DNA of 47,249 bases from a virus: IMG/VR virus record IMGVR_UViG_3300048546_000558, positions 1-47,249 of that record; one strand, given 5' to 3'. Both the position numbers and the translations under genes were made by a program. Shown here in pieces: positions 22,177-30,271 of the stretch; positions within the stretch are counted from its first letter, which is position 1; the number at the start of each line of letters is the position of its first letter. Under the pieces are notes generated by a model that worked only from the letters and a program-made list of their open reading frames with translations, had not been told where the DNA came from and did not search any database.

Positions 22177-24198
22177 TTATGTCCAGAATTTTCCGATTGC
22201 ATAGAAGATGTAATCTCCGCTAGCCAGAGATGAAGTCGTAGAAAATCCGTTTGTCAGAGGATCAATTAGGTTTGAGTTTGTCTGTGAGGCATTTGATTGC
22301 ATCTCCAAATACGGTTCGGTGCCTGAGCCTAGACCTCTTTCAGTATCCCAAAAATACCAGCCGCCACTACTTGATGCTCTTTTAATTAAAATAAATGCAC
22401 CTTCCGTGGTATCAAAACCACAATCAACAGTTCTAGCTGATGAGTATTGTGTAAACGAACCTATTTTGGATACTCCTGGACAGCTAGCAAATAGATAACC
22501 AACATAATTAACTGTATTATTTGTGGTGTTATCTGCTAGGTTTATACTAGTAGATGTAAGATTAGTAAAGTTTGTAGCATTACTGGAGCCTGACGTTTCT
22601 AAATTAAAACGCTTTGATGGATAATCTTTATGATAAACTACCCAACCATTGTCACCTGTATTCTCACGAGCTTTTATCCAAATCATGTCTGGTGCAACAC
22701 CAAGATTATGATTTAATACCCTGTTACCAACACCCGTTCCTTTATAAGTCACAACATCAAAGAAGCCAGGAGCACGTTTCCACATCCAAGCAAAATCATT
22801 ACTATTATTTCCTGGACTACCGTGCCAGTCTTTTTGATTATCCCAAACAAAATCACTGTCAGCATAGTATGGGTCTGTGCTATCAGTTCTACCTCTTGTT
22901 GCGCCGGTAAGCCTTGACCCAATATGAGGATCACTTGTATTATCAGACTCGCGAGTAATTGCCATATCCACAGGTCCTACCAAACTTCGAAATCTAAACC
23001 CACTAGCGTAACTACTAGAGGCGGTTACTCTAAACACGTCTGGAGTGAAGGTCGTAAAAGTCATTGGGCTACGTCTGATCGCCATGTAGATTATATCACC
23101 AGTGCTTGCAATATTATTTCCATAAACTATGAAGCCTGTAGGTGTAAGATCAACACCAAAAGTATTGACATTCTCTGCACCATCGGTATTAGGAAATAGT
23201 GCGGCATCTCCATCTCCACTCAAACCGCCTGTTACAATTCCACGCATACAATCAAAAATGTACCAATTATTACTTTGGTTTACTGCTTTAAGTAATATCC
23301 ATTGAGGTTCAAAACCTAAGTTAACTTCTGCGCCAGAATAGTTGTGGGTATAACTCCCACACTTGATAATATCAGCATCACCACTAGGGCCGAACCCACC
23401 GTCGCCGTCGTTGTGAGCAAATATGTAAGCTACATACTCCCATGTATTTAGATTAGCTTCATAACCTACAGTAATATTAGTACTTGAAGTTCCTTGTACA
23501 TAACTGCCTTGTGTATAAGCACCATTGGTACTACCCCAATCAAATGCTGATCCTGTATAGGTAGTTCCGGTATCTCTTGTTCCGCTATTCGCATCTAAAG
23601 CCATTTGTTTACCAGAAGATGAAGTATTTGCTCCAAAGCTTCTGTGCCATGTCCACCAACTAGTACCGGCAGTATTAGTTGATTTTATAATAACCATTCC
23701 TGGATCACAATCCAAGTTATGAGATAAAACCTGTTGTGAATTTGAATCTCCAGTATATTTCACAATATCAAAGAATTTTGGCGACTTTCTAAATGCCCAA
23801 GAGATGTAGGTACTTGACCAAGTTGGTCCGGCATTTACTGCACCATTACTACCGATGGTAAATCCATTATTGTTGAAAGAAGTTAGAGCATTCACTTCAT
23901 TGCTAGATGGATCAGTGGTATTTGTTTTTAATCTCGTAGACGTAGTACCGTTTATATTAGCAGTTTCAGTGTCAAAAAGGTAATGATCGGAACTTGTGTC
24001 TCTTCTTTTTATCCACAACAAGCCACCTTCACCATCGAAGTCAACGCCGTTTGTAATCGTTCGAGTGTAGCCCCAGCCATGATACAAATGTGATGAAAAA
24101 AGACTTTCAGCAGATTCGCCAGGGCCACCACCGGTGAGCTTACTGATTCCGCCAAATCCTCTTACACTACCTGCTCCGAATGTGCTTAATAATGGCAT
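22177..24198 (-). CDS. Phage tail/adhesin protein with five internal repeats (DUF7483-like)
   Basis: A 673-residue protein with five copies of a segment in which a beta-strand pair leads into (I/L)-K and then an aromatic (W/Y)-x-(W/F/V)-(W/F/Y)-(D/H). The copies are GGLLWIKRRD, PGMVIIKSTN, PQWILLKAVN, PDMIWIKARE and GAFILIKRAS. Between them run WAFRKSPKFFDIVKYTG and WMWKRAPGFFDVVTYKG, each followed by HNL. The layout is common in marine phage tail proteins and recalls the uncharacterised domain DUF7483, though I cannot search for it. The first residues, MPLLSTFGAGSVRGFGG, resemble the start of the 465-residue glycine-rich protein and may be an attachment peptide. Probably a receptor-binding or decorating protein. 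Confidence 0.65.
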   Translation of the reverse strand: MPLLSTFGAGSVRGFGGISKLTGGGPGESAESLFSSHLYHGWGYTRTITNGVDFDGEGGLLWIKRRDTSSDHYLFDTETANINGTTSTRLKTNTTDPSSNEVNALTSFNNNGFTIGSNGAVNAGPTWSSTYISWAFRKSPKFFDIVKYTGDSNSQQVLSHNLDCDPGMVIIKSTNTAGTSWWTWHRSFGANTSSSGKQMALDANSGTRDTGTTYTGSAFDWGSTNGAYTQGSYVQGTSSTNITVGYEANLNTWEYVAYIFAHNDGDGGFGPSGDADIIKCGSYTHNYSGAEVNLGFEPQWILLKAVNQSNNWYIFDCMRGIVTGGLSGDGDAALFPNTDGAENVNTFGVDLTPTGFIVYGNNIASTGDIIYMAIRRSPMTFTTFTPDVFRVTASSSYASGFRFRSLVGPVDMAITRESDNTSDPHIGSRLTGATRGRTDSTDPYYADSDFVWDNQKDWHGSPGNNSNDFAWMWKRAPGFFDVVTYKGTGVGNRVLNHNLGVAPDMIWIKARENTGDNGWVVYHKDYPSKRFNLETSGSSNATNFTNLTSTSINLADNTTNNTVNYVGYLFASCPGVSKIGSFTQYSSARTVDCGFDTTEGAFILIKRASSSGGWYFWDTERGLGSGTEPYLEMQSNASQTNSNLIDPLTNGFSTTSSLASGDYIFYAIGKFWT

Positions 24199-24208
24199 TT
24201 TTTATTCC

Positions 24209-25462
24209 TTATGCATACTGTGCCATACTGGCTAAAACTGTAAATGTTGAAGTAGGTGTTTTAATAATTGTAAAGGTATATACATCGATCCCACTAGCAT
24301 TACCTGCTGTAGGTGCTGTTCCGCTAATCCATTTGGGTGTTACTGCAGAACCGTCAATTTGATAGGTGTCGAGATAGTAAGGTGTAGCACCTTGTGGCAT
24401 TAAAATAGTGCAAGTTACACTTTCGTTTATAGATAACATGCTAGCTAAAGTTGTTGACCCGTTACCGACAAAATTAATTGTCCTATTGGCTGTTTGGTTC
24501 TGCAAGAAGTTAATAATCGCTTGATCTAAAAAATAAAAATCTATAGTTCCACTAGTAGAATTACTAGGTTCTGCTTTCTCAATAACTTCATTTATTTTTA
24601 GTGTACCATCAACAGTAACACCGTCTGTTACGGCTGTACCAGTTACGTCTACGCCAGTTGAGGTTGTAACAAACACTTGATTGTTATTATAATATAGTGT
24701 TTGCCCTGCACCAGCATTAGTTTGTATACTTGTTTTAGTACCTGCGGCATTTTGAATATATGTTGTACCTGAACGAATAAAAATACTACCTGTGCCAGCA
24801 TCGTCTATATAACTGTCAGTACCGTTATGGTAAATTTCTAAATCGCCGTCATCACCAAATTTAGCTTTTCCGTCGTCGGCTAATGCTATATGGTCTGTTA
24901 CACTAATACCATCATATGTAACTCTAAAACGTTCTGCTAAAGTTGTATTATCATATGTTTCAAATATAAGTTGATTTGTATTGCCATTAGTACCGTCAAA
25001 TTTAATATTTGCACCTTCTACACCTGCTTGACCTAACCATTTAATAGTAGGTACGTTTGCGTTATTAAGTCTTTTAAATTGTAAAGTAGGTTCTATTGTT
25101 TCTAGTTCTATGTTTGTACCATGAAAGTGCCCATTAATGTCAATGTTACCATTACCTACAATATTTTTAGCGAGAAGGTCTAAATCACCTCCTAGTTGTG
25201 GACTAGTATCCTCAACTATATTTGCTAGTCCTCCGCTACCAGTTTGATCAGCAACCCATGCATAATCACTTCCATTCCAACTTAGTACTTGGTTAGCGGT
25301 TGCAGTACCGGTGTTTAAGTGCGTATCTACATCGCTGTCTGCATAACTGCCACCGCCACCACCAGGTTGCCATTGACTGTTAGTACTTGACCATACTAAC
25401 GATTGACCATCTGTAGCACCAGCTTGGTTAATTGTGATTGTTTTTATTTTGTTTATAGGCAT
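24209..25462 (-). CDS. Mosaic tail-fibre protein sharing a C-terminal domain with the 613-residue fibre
   Basis: A 417-residue protein. An N-terminal segment INQAGATDGQSLVWSSTNSQ is followed by the DTSPQLGGDLDLL module, a middle with KFGDDGDLEIYHNGTDSY (common in phage fibres), and a ~105-residue C-terminal domain ending in VTPKWISGTAPTAGNASG and FTIIKTPTSTFTVLASMAQYA. That last domain is homologous to the end of the 613-residue fibre (VTPQWSGGSAPSAGNANS, then FGTFTQFA). No catalytic residues seen. A shared tip suggests two fibres that fold or attach alike. Confidence 0.65.
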   Translation of the reverse strand: MPINKIKTITINQAGATDGQSLVWSSTNSQWQPGGGGGSYADSDVDTHLNTGTATANQVLSWNGSDYAWVADQTGSGGLANIVEDTSPQLGGDLDLLAKNIVGNGNIDINGHFHGTNIELETIEPTLQFKRLNNANVPTIKWLGQAGVEGANIKFDGTNGNTNQLIFETYDNTTLAERFRVTYDGISVTDHIALADDGKAKFGDDGDLEIYHNGTDSYIDDAGTGSIFIRSGTTYIQNAAGTKTSIQTNAGAGQTLYYNNNQVFVTTSTGVDVTGTAVTDGVTVDGTLKINEVIEKAEPSNSTSGTIDFYFLDQAIINFLQNQTANRTINFVGNGSTTLASMLSINESVTCTILMPQGATPYYLDTYQIDGSAVTPKWISGTAPTAGNASGIDVYTFTIIKTPTSTFTVLASMAQYA

Positions 25463-25485
25463 TTAACGTGTCCATCTGCTATACA

Positions 25486-25493
25486 TATTTAGT
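25486..25493 (-). promoter_or_regulatory. Weak late-type element (ACTAAATA)
   Basis: Six of eight bases of TATAAATA about 24 bases before the 417-residue fibre gene. The same octamer occurs before the 897-residue fibre gene, which raises the chance that it is used. Confidence 0.35.
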
Positions 25494-25496
25494 GTG

Positions 25497-26894
25497 TTAT
25501 CCTACTACATCGAACTGGTAGAAATATTGACTACTACTTAAACCTTGTGCATCAACATCAAAGAACCAACTCTTATAATTATTATTTCCAAGATATCCAA
25601 CTTGAGAAGATACACCACCCGAAATAGTAAATGTTTTATCAGGATTATATGATGTTACTTTAATAGTATCTCCTGCTGATAAGCCATCTAATGCATTCCT
25701 AAGACCGATTGCTGTTGCGGATTGAGATTGACCTCCACCTGCAATTTGTTGTCTAATCCATATCTGTGTATTATTTGTTGTACTGTCGTTTGATGTTCTC
25801 CACTGACTGTGTGTTACAGCTGATGCGGATACATATTCGCCTCCAGTCCAAGTTTGTGTTGAAGGTGTTCCAGGATAAGAGAATCTTATTGCTCCTTGTA
25901 TTCCGTCCGTTCCTGCTTTACCTAAAAACCAACGATATGTAAATGACCCACCGCCGGTTACGATGTTTTGGTTTCTAATTTGTCCGCCAGCACCGCCGCC
26001 TCCGCCTCCGCCATATGCAGATCCTGTTCCAGTGCCTCCCGGGTAACCGTCACCAGCTACAGTATAGTTGTAAGGACTTGTGGTGCCCATTGCTGGTGCG
26101 TTTGTTCCGTTGCCACCTGAATTTGTTCCGCCTAATAAACGCATGCCGCCGCCATCGCCGCCAGTTGCGGCTTTGTGATAGTTAAATCCTCCACTGCTTC
26201 GATGAAATGATCCTATACCATAACCGCCATATCCTCCATACGCACATCCACCTCCACCGCCTGCTTGTATAAGACCAGATCCTTGTGCAGATCGTGCATT
26301 GTAACCAGTTAAAACTGTTACAGTACTATTTTGGTTCACCCAATTAACATATGAAGTGCCACCGCCGATACCTCCGTTGTTAGATGCACCAGGATTTTTT
26401 CCGCCAAAGGCTGATAATATATAACTTGTAGGACTACTATAGTTAGGATCACCTGTATAACTTAGGCGTGTGTCTCCACCATCAGTTCCATTAACTTGAT
26501 TAGTAGGATATATTTGGCTTGCTCCGTTTACAGTTTCAAAAGGAGAGTTTGTATTTTGATAGCCACCTGTTCCTGCTTTACCTATTATGAAATAAAATGT
26601 TTCTCCAGCAGTCACAGACAAGCCTGTTACACGGACGTATCCACCACCTCCGCCTCCGCCTCCGGATCCAGATGAGTAAAGTCCTTGTGCGCCTCCGCCT
26701 CCGGCACCAATCATGGATATATCTACACTAGTTACACCCGACGGCACTGTCCATGATTGATGAGAGTTGATATTAGTTGTTTCTGTCAGGAACTCTGCGG
26801 CACCTTCAGCGGCTGCACCGCCACCTGCACTAGCTCCAAGTCCGCCGTATGCTTTAGTTGTTGCTGTACCTGTTGAACTTATAATTGGCATCAA
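25497..26894 (-). CDS. Glycine-rich tail fibre/adhesin
   Basis: A 465-residue protein with many Gly runs (IGAGGGGAQG, SGSGGGGGGGGY, AYGGGGGGGAGG). The entry strand HQSWTVPSGVTSVDISMIGAG opens the same type of domain that the Cys-rich proteins carry (VPAGAT to WGAG). Polyglycine loops of this kind form the host-range tip in T4-group adhesins. A ~95-residue C-terminal domain, starting near WRTSNDSTTNNTQIWIRQQ, is distinct and non-Gly-rich. The first ~20 residues resemble the start of the 673-residue protein. Receptor unknown. Confidence 0.7.
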   Translation of the reverse strand: MMPIISSTGTATTKAYGGLGASAGGGAAAEGAAEFLTETTNINSHQSWTVPSGVTSVDISMIGAGGGGAQGLYSSGSGGGGGGGGYVRVTGLSVTAGETFYFIIGKAGTGGYQNTNSPFETVNGASQIYPTNQVNGTDGGDTRLSYTGDPNYSSPTSYILSAFGGKNPGASNNGGIGGGTSYVNWVNQNSTVTVLTGYNARSAQGSGLIQAGGGGGCAYGGYGGYGIGSFHRSSGGFNYHKAATGGDGGGMRLLGGTNSGGNGTNAPAMGTTSPYNYTVAGDGYPGGTGTGSAYGGGGGGGAGGQIRNQNIVTGGGSFTYRWFLGKAGTDGIQGAIRFSYPGTPSTQTWTGGEYVSASAVTHSQWRTSNDSTTNNTQIWIRQQIAGGGQSQSATAIGLRNALDGLSAGDTIKVTSYNPDKTFTISGGVSSQVGYLGNNNYKSWFFDVDAQGLSSSQYFYQFDVVG

Positions 26895-26900
26895 ATATCC

Positions 26901-28742
26901 TTACGCAAATTGTGTAAATGTTCCAAAAACTTCAAATGCCGCTGACCCTGTTTTTATTATGCTAAAAGTGTACCAATCTGTACTATTAGCATTACCAGCA
27001 CTTGGTGCAGAGCCGCCGGACCACTGTGGTGTAACTGTGGTACCGTCAATTTGTACAAGGTTTATATAATAAGGTGTAGATCCATTTTGAAATGATACTG
27101 CTACTGTTTTAGCTTGACCAGTGGAGAGGCTATTGTTCAATGTAGTGCTACTATCGCCACCTATAAACAGTGTTCTATTATTCAGTTGATCTACATTCAA
27201 TCTTAAAATTTGATAATTGTTAGCATAAAAAGTAATGGTACCAGAATTGGTATTTGTTGTGTCTGTCTCTTCTATTACCGATCCTACAAATTGACTAGAT
27301 GTTCCTGCGCCTGCTCCACCTGCTGTAAATAAAGATACCCAAGAACCATTTTCAGCAACAAACGCTTTGTTTAAATCACTATCGTATACTAAATCGCCGT
27401 CTGCCATTGTAATGGCATTTCTATTTGTTGTTGATACGTTGTACAATCTTAATGGACTTTGACTAACATGTACTCTGCTACTAGTTGCGGCTTCTAATGT
27501 AATACTACTAGCACTTGTTAACACAGGCGCACCTGCTTGGCTACTAGTAATTGAACCAGTAATCGAAATATTACCTGTACCTGAAATATCATTACTGTTT
27601 AGATCTAAGTCGCCGCCTAGTTGCGGTGTAGTATCATCTACTACGTTGCCGCCAGATCCAATTTCATTATATGTAGTTCCGTCGTTTGTAAATTCCCATT
27701 TATCACTAGCTTCATTCCATCTGATATCAACGTTTGAACTAGTTCCACGTTCTATTTCTAAGCCTGCATTTTGATTTGGAGTTCCAGTTACATCATTGTT
27801 AAGCACTACAATGTTATCACTTATATTGAGTGTTGCTGTGTTTATTGTTGTTGTCGTACCATTTACTGTTAAATTTCCTGTCAATGTTAAGTTATCATTT
27901 ATTACAACACTTGCTCCACTACTACTGATTATACTTCCACTAAAAGATATATCGCCTGTTGCGGCATTACCAATGATTTTAATAATACCTTTCATACTAC
28001 TGTGTGCATTACAATAGTAGTATAATTCATCTGGTGCATCCATTGTTGGCGTAAAAGTTACTGTACCTGTTCCATTGTTGTTTGTAACACCGGTATTGTA
28101 TAATGTACCGCCTGCACTGTTTACACTTTGTATTCTAAAAGGGTGACTAACAGCAATATTTGCAAAATTATACTGTGTACCTCTTGTCAAATATAATGTT
28201 GGATTACTTGTGGTGCTATTAAAGAAATTAGATCCAGAATCACTGAATCTATAATTAGGAGATGAACTTCCGGTTAAACTAAAAGTATAAGCAACACTGT
28301 TTCCATTAACATCTAAATCGCCGCCTAGTTGTGGACTAGCATCATCAATAAGATCGTTCATGCTTCCACCACCGCCACTGCTGATAGTAATTGTTTTAGT
28401 TGCTCCTGTACCGCTAGCTGTAACACCTGTGCCAACAAAGTTAAGTGTGGTTGCATCAGTTGTAAGCGTCGAACCTTCATCTTGAATTGTTAATGTGCTT
28501 CCTGCAGAACTTGTTACCCACTTAAAACTTGTTGTAGCATGGTCATATGCCAATACTCTTCCATCATCACTTGCTGTTACAGCATTAACATCTTGTATGT
28601 CTTGTAAATGTACATCTGTAATAGTACCACTTGCTGTCAAATCAGTAGTCTGAATCATATTTGCTACATACTTGACTCCACCGCTGTGTGAATAGTCTTC
28701 TCCTGCAAATTGAAAATCTGCTTTATCTCTTACTCTACTCAT
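26901..28742 (-). CDS. Mosaic tail-fibre protein with a cupredoxin-like domain
   Basis: A 613-residue fibre protein. Residues ~78-125 are the LTIQDEGSTLTTDATTLNFVG module. Residues ~150-258 form a cupredoxin-like domain with His200 (SHPFRI) and Cys244/His247/Met250 (YYYCNAHSSMKG), all four type-1 copper ligands. Later come two copies of (D/S)PQLGGDLD and an SSQAGAPVLTSASS segment shared with the 275-residue fibre. The end is homologous to that of the 417-residue fibre. It overlaps the 507-residue gene upstream by 4 bases. Structural role inferred; copper binding is a prediction from ligand pattern. Confidence 0.7.
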   Translation of the reverse strand: MSRVRDKADFQFAGEDYSHSGGVKYVANMIQTTDLTASGTITDVHLQDIQDVNAVTASDDGRVLAYDHATTSFKWVTSSAGSTLTIQDEGSTLTTDATTLNFVGTGVTASGTGATKTITISSGGGGSMNDLIDDASPQLGGDLDVNGNSVAYTFSLTGSSSPNYRFSDSGSNFFNSTTSNPTLYLTRGTQYNFANIAVSHPFRIQSVNSAGGTLYNTGVTNNNGTGTVTFTPTMDAPDELYYYCNAHSSMKGIIKIIGNAATGDISFSGSIISSSGASVVINDNLTLTGNLTVNGTTTTINTATLNISDNIVVLNNDVTGTPNQNAGLEIERGTSSNVDIRWNEASDKWEFTNDGTTYNEIGSGGNVVDDTTPQLGGDLDLNSNDISGTGNISITGSITSSQAGAPVLTSASSITLEAATSSRVHVSQSPLRLYNVSTTNRNAITMADGDLVYDSDLNKAFVAENGSWVSLFTAGGAGAGTSSQFVGSVIEETDTTNTNSGTITFYANNYQILRLNVDQLNNRTLFIGGDSSTTLNNSLSTGQAKTVAVSFQNGSTPYYINLVQIDGTTVTPQWSGGSAPSAGNANSTDWYTFSIIKTGSAAFEVFGTFTQFA

Positions 28743-30262
28743 ACTGGCATATACCTTATATCTATTTGTTGTCCGTTAAGTGGAGCACTACCAAATGTTA
28801 GTGTTGTTCCACTTACACTGTAGTCTGTTGGTGGCAGAATTAATCCGTCTAATATTATTAGTAAACTATCAACACTGTGATCTACTGGAATTGTATATGT
28901 AGTTAGACTGCCATTTCCTGTATATTGATCACTAGTATATGTTAAATCTAGTTTTGAATTTGTAACTGTACCATCGCTAGGTGCACCAATATTGTTTAGT
29001 ACTCCATAAGATCTAGCTTCGACTATTTGTCCGTTGCTAGGCACACCTCCAAGTGTTATACTGTTTCCGTTTAGTGTAATATTACTATTAAGCTGTACAA
29101 CTCCATCTACAAAAACTATTAAATTTGCTTTTGTTCCTGGAGGCGAGCTAAGATTAAATGTAGCTGTACTTCCGTTTGATGTAAATTCATCTACAAAACT
29201 ATTTGTTGTATTCAAGTTAGCCGCTGTAATTAACCCAGGTTCATAGCGTCCAGCACTTAGATTATAAATTAAAACTCTGCCATCGGCTAAGTTGTTATTG
29301 ACAACGTCATTTAACTCATGTATGTTTTTTACACCAAAATCAGTATTAAAACTTGCAGTAGTATACGGAGTAGCTGTAATAAACTTTGAATTAGCATTGT
29401 CCCATGTTAGAATATTACCATCAGCAATGCCTGTTGTATCTACATTAGATAAACTACCTATAGTCGCATTGCCAAAATCAGTAGTAAAATTAGTACTACT
29501 ATATGGCACAGCTGGACGAAAATGAGTAACGTCCCATACTAACATATCTCCTTGATTCGGAGCATTAACACTATAGTCTACATCTAAAAGTGAATCAGTA
29601 GTGTGATTACTTAAATCGCTTACTTGTCCTGTAACATTACCTAAGACATTGCCTGTTAAATTACCATGTACTCTAGCAACATTAAGTTCTTTATTCAAAT
29701 TCCATCTATCATCTGAACTTGTATATGTTAAAGTAGCATTTGCTCCATCAACCGTGATACCTGCACCGTTAGCCGCGCCAGCAGAACCTGCACCACTAGC
29801 TATAGTGATATTAAGGTCATTTACAGCGAGTTGGGTACTAGTTATAGTGGTCTGTGTACCGTTAACGGTAAGATTACCATCTATAACTGCATCACCTTGC
29901 ATGTGCAAGTCTTTCCATTTTAGCGTTGTGCTACCTATGTCTCTAACATTGTTTACATCAGGTAAAAGATCATTAGCAAAAGATGATCCAACAGTTGCGT
30001 TAATTGTAAATGCATCATTAGCATCATCATAGTTAACTGTTATGTTGTTGCCTGCTTGTATTAATCCAGCAACTCTGTCATCTATGTTTTCATTATTTAA
30101 ATATTTGTTAGTTGTACCTTCAGTAATATCATCACTGTCGAATGCAGTATTAACACGAATTAGTGCTTCCCAACTGCCAGATGTTGAGTTGTACTGCCAG
30201 CCTCTGCCTAGTGCTAAGAATGTTTGTCCGTTAACTGGATTTGTAGGGAAGTTTATTGCCAT
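28739..30262 (-). CDS. Mosaic tail-fibre protein with repeated DVDTTG and VDGV modules
   Basis: A 507-residue fibre protein. The start (AINFPTNPVNGQTFLALGRGW) is typical of marine myovirus fibre proteins. The middle holds VNDLNITIASGAGSAGAANG and several repeats such as IGSLSNVDTTGIADGNIL. The end has two ~60-residue beta units (NLIVFVDGVVQLN and LLIILDGLILPPTDY) that also occur once in the 897-residue fibre (MVFLNGVLMQDTNDYTETGG). It lies 9 bases downstream of the 897-residue gene and overlaps the 613-residue gene by 4, so all three are made together. Confidence 0.68.
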   Translation of the reverse strand: MAINFPTNPVNGQTFLALGRGWQYNSTSGSWEALIRVNTAFDSDDITEGTTNKYLNNENIDDRVAGLIQAGNNITVNYDDANDAFTINATVGSSFANDLLPDVNNVRDIGSTTLKWKDLHMQGDAVIDGNLTVNGTQTTITSTQLAVNDLNITIASGAGSAGAANGAGITVDGANATLTYTSSDDRWNLNKELNVARVHGNLTGNVLGNVTGQVSDLSNHTTDSLLDVDYSVNAPNQGDMLVWDVTHFRPAVPYSSTNFTTDFGNATIGSLSNVDTTGIADGNILTWDNANSKFITATPYTTASFNTDFGVKNIHELNDVVNNNLADGRVLIYNLSAGRYEPGLITAANLNTTNSFVDEFTSNGSTATFNLSSPPGTKANLIVFVDGVVQLNSNITLNGNSITLGGVPSNGQIVEARSYGVLNNIGAPSDGTVTNSKLDLTYTSDQYTGNGSLTTYTIPVDHSVDSLLIILDGLILPPTDYSVSGTTLTFGSAPLNGQQIDIRYMPV

Positions 30263-30271
30263 GTTATTACA

